Shown one piece after another: positions 1 through 9,552 of a stretch of 38,280 nt of DNA. Position numbers and translations under genes: made by a program. The DNA lies in the NCBI GenBank assembly GCA_025355745.1, contig JANXZA010000005.1, forward strand, positions 1-38,280. Reading direction: 5' to 3'. Each line of letters starts with the position of its first letter. Position 1 is the first letter of the stretch. The notes beneath the pieces were generated by a model, which was not told the DNA's origin, did no database searches, and saw only the letters and a list, made by a program, of their open reading frames with translations. The stretch is from Rhizobacter sp. (lineage in GTDB: Bacteria; Pseudomonadota; Gammaproteobacteria; Burkholderiales; Burkholderiaceae_C).

Positions 1-873
1 AGCGAACTGCACCGGCACCGGCCGGCCGCTGGCACGCTCGAACGCATGCACGACTTCGAGCACGCTGTGGCCGCGCCCGGTGCCCAGATTCGCGGTGATC
101 GAACCCCGCCCGTCGAGCAGGTAACGCAGCGCATCGACATGGCCCGAAGCGACGTCGAGCACGTGGATGTAGTCGCGCACGCCGGTGCCGTCGGGCGTGT
201 CGTAATCGTTGCCGAAGACTTGCAGATGCGCGCGCCGGCCGACCGCGACCTGGGCCACGAACGGCATCAGGTTGTTCGGCGTGCCGCGCGGGTCTTCGCC
301 GATCAGGCCGCTTGCGTGCGCGCCCACCGGGTTGAAGTAGCGCAGCAGCGCCATCGCCCACTGCGGGTCGGCGCGCATCACGTCGCGCAGCATGTCTTCG
401 CTGATGAGCTTTGTGGCGCCGTAGGGGTTGGTGGCCGACAGCGCCGCGTCTTCAGCGATCGGCAAGTGCTGGGGCTGGCCGTAGACGGTGGCGCTGGAAC
501 TGAAGACGAGGGTCTTGCAGGCATGGCGCTCCATCGCTTGCGCCAGCGTCAGCAGGCCGCCCAGGTTGTTGGCGTAGTAGGCGAGCGGCTTGGCCGCGCT
601 TTCGCCCACCGCCTTGAAGGCCGCGAAGTGGATCACCGCGTCGATGCGCTCGGCGCCGAACAGCGCGTCGAGCGCTTGCGCGTCGCGCACGTCAGCGCGG
701 ATGAATTCGGGCGTGTTGCCGGCAAGGCGCGCGAGCCGGTTCAGTACGTCGGGCGCGCTGTTCGAGAAGTCGTCGAGGCCGACCACCCGGAAGCCCGCTG
801 CGAGCAGCGCCAGCCAGGTGTGCGAGCCGATGAAGCCCGCAGCGCCCGTCAGCAGCACGCGCGGCGCGGTCAT
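1..873 (-). CDS. galE: UDP-glucose 4-epimerase GalE (partial, C-terminus off the left edge)
   Basis: NAD-dependent short-chain epimerase that interconverts UDP-glucose and UDP-galactose in the cytoplasm, supplying precursors for surface polysaccharide. The minus-strand frame read from the ATG at 871-873 begins MTAPRVLLTGAAGFIGSH, with the GxxGxxG NAD-binding loop. It continues through SSSATVYG and the catalytic Tyr-x-x-x-Lys as NPYGATK, and is still open at base 1 within the typical C-terminal region (RASGRPVPVQF). About 291 of the usual 335-340 residues are present. The start overlaps the stop of the upstream epsL-like gene by 4 bases (ATGA), so the two are probably translationally coupled. 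Its place behind epsL and the initiating sugar transferase suggests a role in exopolysaccharide synthesis rather than general galactose use. That last point is inference. Confidence 0.95.
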   Translation of the reverse strand, partial: MTAPRVLLTGAAGFIGSHTWLALLAAGFRVVGLDDFSNSAPDVLNRLARLAGNTPEFIRADVRDAQALDALFGAERIDAVIHFAAFKAVGESAAKPLAYYANNLGGLLTLAQAMERHACKTLVFSSSATVYGQPQHLPIAEDAALSATNPYGATKLISEDMLRDVMRADPQWAMALLRYFNPVGAHASGLIGEDPRGTPNNLMPFVAQVAVGRRAHLQVFGNDYDTPDGTGVRDYIHVLDVASGHVDALRYLLDGRGSITANLGTGRGHSVLEVVHAFERASGRPVPVQFA

Positions 874-2141
874 CGCAGCGTGAACCGGGCCGTGCAGCCG
901 ACGGTGTTGGCGCTGTACGCATACGGCAGGGCGCCGCCCACATCGCGCGACACATAGGCCAGGTTGCAGGCCAGCGACCAGTTGCGCGCGATCGCGTAAT
1001 TGGCGCCGAGCGAGGCGCTGCGCGTGCGGTCGGTGTGATCGTTGCCGACCACCGCGCCGGCCACGACGGTTTGATCGACCACCTTGCTGCGCCGGTAGTC
1101 GAGGCCGGCATTGACGCCGATCTTGGCCGTGGCCGCATACGACGCGCCGAGCGACAGACTGTCGGTGGTCTGGCTATTTTCGGACAGGCCGCGCACCGGC
1201 TGCCCGGCGTTCGCGTTGGCGAGGTTAAAGAACGACGAGTTGGTGCCGGCGTCGCGGTTCAACGACGCGTTGAAGGACACCTTGGCCGTTGGCGCGTAGG
1301 TCGCGGTCACGCCACCGGTCAGGCCGGAAAAGTCGCGGTCGCCATCGCCGGAGTTGGTCTGTTTGGTCCAGCTCAGGCGGCCGTTCACGCCGGTCTGCGC
1401 GCTGTATTTCCAGCTTGCGTTGAAGTCGAGGTTGCGGCCGTTGGTGCTGTTCTCGGTGAACACGCCGGGCCCGATCAACGCCCCGTTCGGCGCCACCGAG
1501 TGCGACAGCCGCACGTCGGCGCCGAGCCGCAAGGTGGGGCCGACGCGGTACGAGCCGCCCAGGCTGACGGAGTTCTGGGTCGACTCGGAGGTCGGCGTTT
1601 CCGAATAGCTGACGTGGCTGTACGAGTAGCCGGCGTCGAGGTTCAGCGCGGCGTCGCCGCCCCAGCGCACGCGCGCGCCCAGCTGCTGGGTCTTGAGGAT
1701 GTTGCGCGTCGTGCTCGGCTGGGCCTGGCTGTTGTTGTCGTAGCTGGCGAGCGACTGGTTCACATCGACGCTGATGCCGCCGGAAAGCTTTTCGATCGTC
1801 TGCAGATCCCAGCCTGCGCTCAGGCCGTAGCTGATGTTGTTCAGCGTCTTCTCGCGGACGTAGTAGTTGTCGCGCACATTGGCCGCCGCGAAGATGCGCT
1901 GGCGCCCGATCGACTGGTCGAAGCCGCCGACCAGGCCGGTGCTGCCGAACGTGTCGGCCGAGCCGTTGCTCAGGCGGTAGACGTTCGAGTCGTGCGTGAT
2001 CGCCTGCGTCACGCCGATGTAGTACAGGCTCGGCTCGTCGGCCCAGACGCCGGCGCTCGCTGCAGCCGCCAGCGCGGCCATCAAGGGGCGCGCCAGGTGG
2101 CGGTGGTAGCGGGCAGGGGGACGAGGCTTCTGAGCATGCAT
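870..2141 (-). CDS. epsL: EpsL-like outer-membrane beta-barrel protein of an exopolysaccharide cluster
   Basis: A 423-residue predicted outer-membrane protein. The chosen ATG at 2141 has GGAG 8 nt upstream and is followed by a basic region and a signal peptide ending LAAAASAGVWA, with cleavage before DEPSLYY. The rest is a series of alternating amphipathic strands rich in S, N, T, Y and G (for example DAGYSYSHVSYSE and LSLGASYAATAKIGV), typical of a beta barrel. It resembles the EpsL family found beside exosortase-linked polysaccharide genes, thought to take part in export across the outer membrane. The final residue is Arg (ARFTLR) rather than the usual aromatic, which is slightly odd. It lies 59 bp downstream of the sugar-phosphate transferase and overlaps galE by 4 bases, so it is the middle gene of one operon. 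A longer in-frame start at 2276 would give an implausible Arg/Pro-rich leader. Confidence 0.8.
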   Translation of the reverse strand: MHAQKPRPPARYHRHLARPLMAALAAAASAGVWADEPSLYYIGVTQAITHDSNVYRLSNGSADTFGSTGLVGGFDQSIGRQRIFAAANVRDNYYVREKTLNNISYGLSAGWDLQTIEKLSGGISVDVNQSLASYDNNSQAQPSTTRNILKTQQLGARVRWGGDAALNLDAGYSYSHVSYSETPTSESTQNSVSLGGSYRVGPTLRLGADVRLSHSVAPNGALIGPGVFTENSTNGRNLDFNASWKYSAQTGVNGRLSWTKQTNSGDGDRDFSGLTGGVTATYAPTAKVSFNASLNRDAGTNSSFFNLANANAGQPVRGLSENSQTTDSLSLGASYAATAKIGVNAGLDYRRSKVVDQTVVAGAVVGNDHTDRTRSASLGANYAIARNWSLACNLAYVSRDVGGALPYAYSANTVGCTARFTLR

Positions 2142-2200
2142 TCGATATCTCCACAAGGCGAACGCGGCGCGGGGTGAGCGCATTCTTGACGAGGTTCTGG

Positions 2201-3595
2201 CTAATAAGCGTGCCGGTCGAAGAACACCAGCCGGATCGTGCGCACGATGATCTGCAGGTCCAGGCCGAGCGACCAATTGCGCAGGTACTCAAGATCGTAT
2301 TCGACCCGCGCCTGCATCTTCTCGATCGTGTCGGTCTCGCCGCGGTGCCCGTTCACCTGGGCCCAGCCGGTGATGCCGGGCTTGACCTTGTGGCGCACCA
2401 TGTAGGCCTTGATGAGCTGGCGGTACTGTTCGTTGTGCGCCACCGCATGCGGGCGCGGCCCGACGATGCTCATGCGCCCTTGCAGCACGTTGATGAACTG
2501 CGGCAGCTCGTCCATCGAGGTGCGGCGGATGAAGGCGCCGAACGGCGTGATGCGCGCGTCGCCCTTGGTGGCCTGCGCCACGATCGAGCCATCGTCCTGC
2601 GTCGTCATCGAGCGAAATTTGTAGACCACGATCTCGCCGCCGTCCAGGCCGTTGCGGCGCTGGCTGAAGATCACCGGCCCCGGCGAGCTGAGCTTCACGC
2701 CGATCGCGATGCCGATCAGCACCGGCGTGATCAGCAACAGGATCAGGCTGGCCAGCACGATGTCGCTGATGCGCTTGACGAGCTCGTTGGTCCCGGTGAA
2801 CGGCGTCTCGCAGATGCCCACCACCGGCACGCCGTTCATGTCCTGCAGCCGGCCCTGGATGATGCTGATGCCGAACACATCGGGCACGAAGAACAGCGAG
2901 GCGGTCGTGCCCTGCACCTCTTCGAGCAGCTCGACGATGCGCGGTTGCGAGCCCAGCGGCAGGGTGATGTAGACCTCGCGCACGCCATGCTCGGTGGCAT
3001 AGCGGGCCACGTCTTTGAGGCCGCCCAGGCGCTGCGCGGTGGCGTCGGGGTGCAGGCGCTCGTCGGTGCGGTCGTCGAAGTAGCCGACGAAGTCGATGCC
3101 GTAGTCTTCGCTGTCGGTCAGCGCCCGCGCCACCTTCACGCCCAGCAGGCCGGCACCCACCACCACGGCGCGGCGCCGCGACTCGGGGCGCGCCGACAGG
3201 TTCTGCACCACCAGCTTGCCGATCCACACCGCGAGCCATTGCAGGATGGGCGTGGCGATGACCCAGTCGAGCAGCACGTCGTCCTCGAAGTAGTGGGTGC
3301 TGCGGGTGGCGTAACCGCACAGTGCCAGGATGGCGATCAGCATGACCCACGACGAGACGATGTCGACGGCTGCCGCCACCAGGTTGTCGCGAAAGCGGTT
3401 TCGGCCCGGGAACGTCAGCGCGAACACCAGCAGGCACAGCGTCAGCGCGGGGCGGTCGATGAGCTCGCCCGAATACAGCGTGGCGCACAGAAATACCAGC
3501 ACGGTGATGCTGGGTTCGAGGAACGCCGCCACGAGCGAAGTCACCGACTGCGGTGCGCTGTAAAAAGTTCGCTTGTAGGTACGGTCTTCGAACAT
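2201..3595 (-). CDS. wcaJ: Undecaprenyl-phosphate glucose phosphotransferase (WcaJ/EpsB family)
   Basis: Membrane enzyme that starts exopolysaccharide repeat-unit synthesis by moving hexose-1-phosphate, probably glucose, from UDP-sugar to undecaprenyl phosphate. The N-terminal half has four to five hydrophobic segments (for example SITVLVFLCATLY), followed by a Rossmann-like domain (AVVVGAGLLGVKVA) and a further membrane segment near SDIVLASLILLLITPVLIG. The C-terminal catalytic domain carries the family signatures KFRSM, RRTSMDELPQ, MSIVGPRPH and KPGITGWAQVNG. Length is about 464 residues with the ATG at 3595, and an in-frame ATG at 3634 would add 13 residues. Neither start has a convincing Shine-Dalgarno. 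The lower start was preferred because FEDRTYKRTFYSAP looks like the conserved beginning. It is the first gene of the minus-strand eps operon visible here and is divergent from ubiJ. Confidence 0.93.
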   Translation of the reverse strand: MFEDRTYKRTFYSAPQSVTSLVAAFLEPSITVLVFLCATLYSGELIDRPALTLCLLVFALTFPGRNRFRDNLVAAAVDIVSSWVMLIAILALCGYATRSTHYFEDDVLLDWVIATPILQWLAVWIGKLVVQNLSARPESRRRAVVVGAGLLGVKVARALTDSEDYGIDFVGYFDDRTDERLHPDATAQRLGGLKDVARYATEHGVREVYITLPLGSQPRIVELLEEVQGTTASLFFVPDVFGISIIQGRLQDMNGVPVVGICETPFTGTNELVKRISDIVLASLILLLITPVLIGIAIGVKLSSPGPVIFSQRRNGLDGGEIVVYKFRSMTTQDDGSIVAQATKGDARITPFGAFIRRTSMDELPQFINVLQGRMSIVGPRPHAVAHNEQYRQLIKAYMVRHKVKPGITGWAQVNGHRGETDTIEKMQARVEYDLEYLRNWSLGLDLQIIVRTIRLVFFDRHAY

Positions 3596-3796
3596 CGTTG
3601 AATCGTTGGCACGGGCCGCTCGGGGCGGCAGCATGGAAATCGGTCGCGTCTCGATCTATCGGCCGCATCGATGGCCGGCTTGATCTGTGGGGCGCAGGTC
3701 CACGCGGCGCCGGTCAGGCGAGACGCCGGGCGATTCTCCTTCAAAAACCAGCGGGCTTCGGCGCGTGGTCGTGGGGGTCGAATGGGTCGCCGTGCC

Positions 3797-3811
3797 TACA
3801 ATCCGTGCATG
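3797..3811 (+). promoter_or_regulatory. -10 element abutting the ubiJ start (probable leaderless promoter)
   Basis: TACAAT at 3797-3802 is one mismatch from the sigma-70 -10 consensus and lies exactly 6 nt before the ubiJ ATG at 3809. No ribosome-binding site is present between them, and no clear -35 was seen about 17 bp upstream. Transcription from this element would begin at or within a base or two of the start codon. The same geometry recurs before other genes in the window. Confidence 0.55.
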
Positions 3812-4354
3812 TTTAACGGTCTGAACATATCGCTCGGCAATGCCGCGATCGAGCGTGTCACTTTGCTGGTGAATCACGTTCTCGAGTCCGAGCCGATTGC
3901 CACGCAGCGCCTGCGCGCACACGCCGGGCGTTGCATGCAGTTGCACTTCGACGGCTGGCCCGCAATGCTGCCGACGTTGCCGATGGCGGCGTTTCGCATT
4001 ACGCCCGCCGGCCTGCTGGAATGGTGCGGCACAGACCTTCCCGCGAACCCCGATCTGCGCGTCAGCATCGACGCATCGAACCCCGCGCAAGCCTTCGCGC
4101 AAGCCATGGTCGGCGAGCGCCCGAAAGTCGATGTGGCTGGCGACGCGGCCTTCGCGGCCGACCTGAACTGGCTCTTCGACAACCTGCGCTGGGACGTGCA
4201 GGACGACGTCGCGCGCATCGTCGGGCAGGCGCCGGCGCGCGAGCTGGCGCGCGTCGGGGCGGGCGTGGCCGCGGGCCTGCGCGAAGCCGTGCGCACGTTG
4301 GGCGGGCTGGTCGCGCTCGACCGCAACGCAAGCGCGGCACCGGCCAGGAAATGA
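3809..4354 (+). CDS. ubiJ: Ubiquinone biosynthesis accessory factor UbiJ (SCP2 domain)
   Basis: A 181-residue cytosolic protein of the UbiJ/YigP family with an SCP2-type lipid-binding fold, which together with UbiK supports the aerobic ubiquinone biosynthesis complex. The N-terminal part binds hydrophobic intermediates ([29 protein letters not shown]) and the C-terminal part holds the typical [21 protein letters not shown] helix. The ATG at 3809 was chosen because the upstream in-frame extension (from 3671) is Arg-rich and unlike the family. It sits behind a -10 element 6 nt away. The stop overlaps the ubiB start by 4 bases (ATGA 4351-4354), giving the ubiJ-ubiB pair expected in proteobacteria. 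Sequence similarity to UbiJ is moderate but the context makes the call firm. Confidence 0.88.
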   Translation: MFNGLNISLGNAAIERVTLLVNHVLESEPIATQRLRAHAGRCMQLHFDGWPAMLPTLPMAAFRITPAGLLEWCGTDLPANPDLRVSIDASNPAQAFAQAMVGERPKVDVAGDAAFAADLNWLFDNLRWDVQDDVARIVGQAPARELARVGAGVAAGLREAVRTLGGLVALDRNASAAPARK

Positions 4355-5898
4355 GGCACGTCGGCCGCCTGATCGTCATCTGCGTGACGGTGATCCGGTA
4401 CGGGCTCGACGAGCTGGCGCTGTCCAGTTTTCGCCAGCCGTGGGTGCGCATGCTGGTGCGGGTGATGACGATCGGGCGCACGCTCGACGCGCCGCGCGGC
4501 GAGCGCCTGCGCATGGGGCTGGAGCGGCTGGGGCCGATCTTCGTCAAGTTCGGCCAGGTGCTGTCGACCCGCCGCGATCTGCTGCCGGCCGACCTGGCCG
4601 ATGAGCTTGCGCAACTCCAGGACAACGTGCCGCCGTTCCCGGCCGAGCAGGCGCGGCGCATGGTCGAAAGCGCATTCGGCAAGCCGATCGACGTGGTGTT
4701 CGCGCGCTTCGACACCGAGCCGGTGGCCAGTGCCTCGATCGCGCAGGTGCACTTCGCGCAGTTGAAAGACGGCCGCGAGGTGGCGGTGAAAGTGCTGCGC
4801 CCCGGCATGCTCGACGTGATCGACGACGATCTGGCGCTGCTGCGCACGCTGGCGGTCTGGGTCGAGCGCCTGAGCGCCGACGGCAAGCGCCTGAAGCCGC
4901 GCGAGGTGGTGGCCGAATTCGACATCTATCTGCACGACGAACTCGACCTGGTGCGCGAGGCCGCGAACGCCGCGCAGCTGCGCCGCAACATGCAGGGCAT
5001 CGACGTCATCATGGTGCCCGAGATGGTCTGGGACTACTGCACGCCCACCGTGATCGTGATGGAGCGCATGTACGGCGTGCCGATCAGCCAGGTGCAGCGT
5101 CTGGTCGAGGCTGGTGTGGATATTCCGAAGCTGGCGCGCGACGGCGTGACGATCTTTTTCACGCAGGTGTTTCGCGACGGCTTCTTCCACGCCGACATGC
5201 ACCCCGGCAACATCCAGGTGTCGATCGCGCCCGAGACCTTCGGCCGCTATGTGGCGCTCGACTTCGGCATCGTCGGCACACTGGCCGAGTCCGACAAGGA
5301 ATACCTGGCGCAGAACTTCATCGCCTTCTTCCGGCGCGACTACAAACGCGTCGCCGAGCTGCATGTGGAAAGCGGCTGGGTGCCGGCGGCCACCCGCGTC
5401 GACCAGCTCGAAGGCGCGATCCGCGCGGTCTGCGAACCGCACTTCGACCGGCCGCTGAAAGACATCTCGCTCGGCCAGGTGCTGCTGCGCCTGTTCCAGA
5501 CCTCGCGGCGTTTCAACGTCGAGATCCAGCCGCAACTGGTGCTGCTGCAGAAGACGCTGTTGAACGTCGAAGGCCTGGGCCGCCAGCTCGACCCGGAGCT
5601 CGATTTGTGGAACACCGCCAAGCCGTTTCTCGAGCGCTGGATGAACGAGCAGGTCGGCTGGGCCGGCTTTGTGGAGCGGGTCAAGAACGAGGCGCCGCGC
5701 TATGTGCAGCTGCTGCCCGAACTGCCCCGGCTGATGCACCAGGCGATGCAGCCGCGTGGCCACGATTCACAGCGCGCGCTCGAGGCGCTGCTGGCCGAGC
5801 AGCGCCGAACCAATCGCTGGCTGCGGGCCGGCGTGGGCCTGGCGCTGGCGGTCTCGCTCGGCCTGCTGACGATGCAGGTGCTGCCGCGCCTGCACTGA
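4351..5898 (+). CDS. ubiB: Ubiquinone biosynthesis regulatory protein kinase-like UbiB
   Basis: ADCK/ABC1-family atypical kinase-like ATPase required for ubiquinone biosynthesis, membrane-anchored and probably acting on lipid intermediates of the pathway. The 515-residue product has the family KxGQ motif (KFGQ, residues 66-69), the Ala-rich loop [10 protein letters not shown] in place of a glycine-rich loop, the ATP-site lysine in [18 protein letters not shown] in the catalytic region and the metal-binding DFG (DFGIVGTL). The C-terminus ends in hydrophobic transmembrane segments ([19 protein letters not shown]). Length fits the family (about 510-550). The ATG at 4351 overlaps the ubiJ stop, so translation is likely coupled. 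Repeat-containing DNA and a TATAAT box follow, so the fmdB-family gene probably starts a separate transcript. Confidence 0.97.
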   Translation: MRHVGRLIVICVTVIRYGLDELALSSFRQPWVRMLVRVMTIGRTLDAPRGERLRMGLERLGPIFVKFGQVLSTRRDLLPADLADELAQLQDNVPPFPAEQARRMVESAFGKPIDVVFARFDTEPVASASIAQVHFAQLKDGREVAVKVLRPGMLDVIDDDLALLRTLAVWVERLSADGKRLKPREVVAEFDIYLHDELDLVREAANAAQLRRNMQGIDVIMVPEMVWDYCTPTVIVMERMYGVPISQVQRLVEAGVDIPKLARDGVTIFFTQVFRDGFFHADMHPGNIQVSIAPETFGRYVALDFGIVGTLAESDKEYLAQNFIAFFRRDYKRVAELHVESGWVPAATRVDQLEGAIRAVCEPHFDRPLKDISLGQVLLRLFQTSRRFNVEIQPQLVLLQKTLLNVEGLGRQLDPELDLWNTAKPFLERWMNEQVGWAGFVERVKNEAPRYVQLLPELPRLMHQAMQPRGHDSQRALEALLAEQRRTNRWLRAGVGLALAVSLGLLTMQVLPRLH

Positions 5899-5950
5899 GC
5901 GGGCCGGCATCTGTTGACCACCGAGCAGTCGGCGGTGGCCGACGCTCGCT

Positions 5951-5980
5951 GGCCGACGCTCGCGGTCGGCCCTTTATAAT
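5951..5980 (+). promoter_or_regulatory. Inverted repeat abutting a TATAAT box upstream of the fmdB-family gene
   Basis: GGCCGAC (5951-5957) and GTCGGCC (5965-5971) form a perfect 7-bp stem with a 7-nt loop. The right arm is followed after three bases by a perfect TATAAT (5975-5980). The left arm is also part of a tandem 13-bp repeat, GGCCGACGCTCGC at 5937 and 5951. It could be the ubiB transcript end or an operator overlapping the spacer of the fmdB-family promoter. No clear -35 is present. Confidence 0.45.
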
Positions 5981-6014
5981 TCGCGGTTTTCCTTTCTGAA
6001 TCAAGGGCCCGGTC

Positions 6015-6449
6015 ATGCCAATCTATGCCTATCGCTGTTCCGAATGCGGGCATGCGAAGGATGTGCTGCAAAAGATGTCCGACCCGGTGCTCGCGGTTTG
6101 CCCGGCCTGCGGTGCTGCCAGCTTCGTCAAGCAGGTCACGGCGGCCGGCTTCCAGCTGAAGGGATCGGGCTGGTACGTGACCGACTTCAAGGGCGGCAAC
6201 GCCGCCCCACCGCCGGCCGATGGTGCGAAGGGCGACGTTGAAAAAGGCGAGCCGGCAAAGGCCGACGCGGTGAAAGGCGATGCGGCCAAGGGCGATGCGC
6301 CGAAGTCCGATGCGGCCAAGCCGGATGCCGCGCCCGCGCCCGCTTCGAAGAACGACGGTCGCGCCGCCAAGCCTGCCGCTTCACCCGCTGCGCCTGCTCC
6401 CCCGGCGGCCGCGCCGAAGGGTGCCGCACCGGCCGCCGGCGGCGGCTGA
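6015..6449 (+). CDS. FmdB-family zinc-ribbon protein with low-complexity C-terminal tail
   Basis: Small 144-residue protein. Residues 1-60 are an FmdB-type zinc ribbon (PIYAYRCSECGH then CPACG), with two CxxC pairs to bind zinc. After the conserved GSGWYVTDFKGG come about 80 residues of Ala/Lys/Asp/Pro low complexity, with repeats of the form A-x-K-G-D. FmdB-family proteins are regulatory or uncharacterised, and the family name comes from formamidase regulation, so no specific function should be assumed. Placement directly before DUF502 and aspS is a conserved arrangement in beta- and gammaproteobacteria. A TATAAT at 5975-5980 lies 34 nt upstream of the ATG, and the transcript probably runs on into DUF502 (26 bp gap) and perhaps aspS. 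Confidence 0.92.
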   Translation: MPIYAYRCSECGHAKDVLQKMSDPVLAVCPACGAASFVKQVTAAGFQLKGSGWYVTDFKGGNAAPPPADGAKGDVEKGEPAKADAVKGDAAKGDAPKSDAAKPDAAPAPASKNDGRAAKPAASPAAPAPPAAAPKGAAPAAGGG

Positions 6450-6475
6450 GCCGCGCGCGTCACGCAAGGATCGGT

Positions 6476-7144
6476 GTGAAGAAATACCTCATCGCCGGGC
6501 TGCTTGTCTGGTTGCCGCTGGCGGTCACGATCTGGGTGCTGAGTGCGGCGCTCGGCACGCTCGACGGCGTGTTCGGCTGGCTGCTCAGCGGCTCGCAGGC
6601 GGTGCTGCCGCACGGCGCCCATGCGTCGATCGAAGTGCTGCGCCAGATCCCCGGCCTGGGCGTGCTTGTGGTGGTGCTCGGCCTGCTGCTCACCGGCGTG
6701 TTCGCGACCAACATCTTCGGCCAGTGGTGGTTGAACCAGGGCGGGCGCGTGCTGGTCAAGATCCCGATCGTCAAGTCGATCTACAGCTCGGTCAAGCAGG
6801 TCTCCGACACCTTGTTCTCGAGCAGCGGCAATGCCTTTCGCGAAGCCGTGCTGCTGCAGTACCCGCGCCAGGGCAGCTGGACGATTGCCTTCGTCACCGG
6901 CAAGCCCGGCGGCGAAGCCGCGCAGCACCTGGCCGGCGACTGGCTCAGCGTGTACGTGCCGACCACGCCGAACCCGACCTCGGGCTTCTTTCTGATGGTG
7001 CCGCGTGCCGATGTGGTGGTGCTGCGCATGAGCGTCGACGAGGCGTTGAAATACGTGATCTCGATGGGCGTGGTTGCGCCGCCGGCACCGCCACCGGCGC
7101 CGCTGCCAATGTCAATTCAGCCGGCCGAAGCGGCCCGAAATTGA
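6476..7144 (+). CDS. DUF502 family membrane protein
   Basis: A 222-residue inner-membrane protein of unknown function. It begins MKKYLIAGLLVWLPLAVTIWVL, the first transmembrane segment, and has a second at about residues 58-82 (LGVLVVVLGLLLTGVFATNIFG). The conserved family region VKIPIVKSIYSSVKQVSDT and the later YVPTTPNPTSGFFLMVP are both present. The start is GTG at 6476, supported by AAGGA at 6466-6470, five bases upstream. The C-terminus ends in a Pro/Ala-rich stretch. It lies between the FmdB-type gene and aspS, an arrangement widespread in betaproteobacteria. A housekeeping envelope role is likely, but nothing in the sequence shows what it does. Confidence 0.93.
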   Translation: MKKYLIAGLLVWLPLAVTIWVLSAALGTLDGVFGWLLSGSQAVLPHGAHASIEVLRQIPGLGVLVVVLGLLLTGVFATNIFGQWWLNQGGRVLVKIPIVKSIYSSVKQVSDTLFSSSGNAFREAVLLQYPRQGSWTIAFVTGKPGGEAAQHLAGDWLSVYVPTTPNPTSGFFLMVPRADVVVLRMSVDEALKYVISMGVVAPPAPPPAPLPMSIQPAEAARN

Positions 7145-7281
7145 CCGGGCTGGGCGGCCCGGCATCCGCTCAGCGCCACCGGCCTGCTTCGCAGTGCCGC
7201 AGCGCCACTCGAACACGCTGAGCAGGGGCGTTGCGCGTGCCGCACGCCGACCTCGTCGAACCCAACTTCCGGAGTGATTTC

Positions 7282-9075
<1,794 letters not shown>

Positions 9076-9100
9076 TGCCCCTGTCGGATGGAAGAGCCAA

Positions 9101-9196
9101 CTCACTCACCGCAGAGGCGCAGAGGGTGCGGAGTTGCGCAGAGGAATACTGAATTTGACTCCTCTGCGTACTCCGCGCCTCTGCGGTGCGTGAGTG
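9101..9196. repeat. CCGCAGAG palindromic repeat, copy 1
   Basis: Imperfect long inverted repeat. The left arm (9101-9145) contains CTCACCGCAGAGGCGCAGAG, followed by a short A/T-richer loop, and the right arm (9160-9196) contains the reverse complement, ending CGCCTCTGCGGTGCGTGAG. Related copies lie at 16585-16702 and 19693-19822. This copy fills the gap between aspS and the toxin-antitoxin pair and could form a strong RNA hairpin at the aspS 3' end. Confidence 0.85.
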
Positions 9197-9265
9197 GTCT
9201 TTCATTCGACCTGCGCCGCCCGTCTGATGCCTAGAATGGCCGATCCGCAACGGCAGGAATTTGCC

Positions 9266-9535
9266 ATGAACGTCACCGCCACAGAGGCGAAGAACCGCTT
9301 CGGTCAGCTGCTGGAGCAAGCGCAGCGCCAGCCGGTGGTGATCGAGAAGGCGGGCCGGCCGCACAGCGTCGTGCTCTCGGTCGAGCAGTACGAAGCGCTG
9401 CTGCAGCAACGCCAGCGCGGCTCTGCGGCAAACGCCGGGAAGCGCTTCTACGCGCAGTACAAGGAGTGGGTCGATGAGCAGAACCGCCGGGTCGAAACCC
9501 ATGGCGTATTCGGCGAGGAATGGCGGCCCTGGTAG
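9266..9535 (+). CDS. Phd/YefM-family antitoxin with CcdA-like C-terminal tail
   Basis: An 89-residue predicted antitoxin. Residues 1-48 match the Phd/YefM DNA-binding fold (MNVTATEAKNRFGQLLEQA and PVVIEKAGRPHSVVLSVEQYEAL). The last 30 residues (KEWVDEQNRRVETHGVFGEEWRPW) resemble instead the toxin-neutralising tail of F-plasmid CcdA, which ends in NGSFADENRDW. The next gene encodes CcdB, so the protein would pair a Phd-type DNA-binding head with a CcdB-binding tail. The ATG at 9266 has AGGAA six bases upstream, and a TAGAAT hexamer at 9232-9237 is a likely -10. Such antitoxins usually repress their own operon. The pair interrupts the aspS-nudB neighbourhood, consistent with acquisition. Confidence 0.88.
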   Translation: MNVTATEAKNRFGQLLEQAQRQPVVIEKAGRPHSVVLSVEQYEALLQQRQRGSAANAGKRFYAQYKEWVDEQNRRVETHGVFGEEWRPW

Positions 9536-9552
9536 CAACAGGTCCCCCGCAG

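Noticed and set aside
3874-5763. Open frame of 629 codons antisense to ubiJ-ubiB
   Set aside because: Same composition artefact, and ubiB on the other strand has all its motifs.
7145-7281. RNA gene or tRNA before aspS
   Set aside because: No cloverleaf arms or TTCGA-type T-loop could be placed, and the stretch shows no strong stem.
9520-9552. ATG at 9520 as the ccdB start, overlapping the antitoxin
   Set aside because: Its purine run is one base from the ATG, and the added 11 residues lie before the conserved SQF start of CcdB. GTG 9553 fits better.
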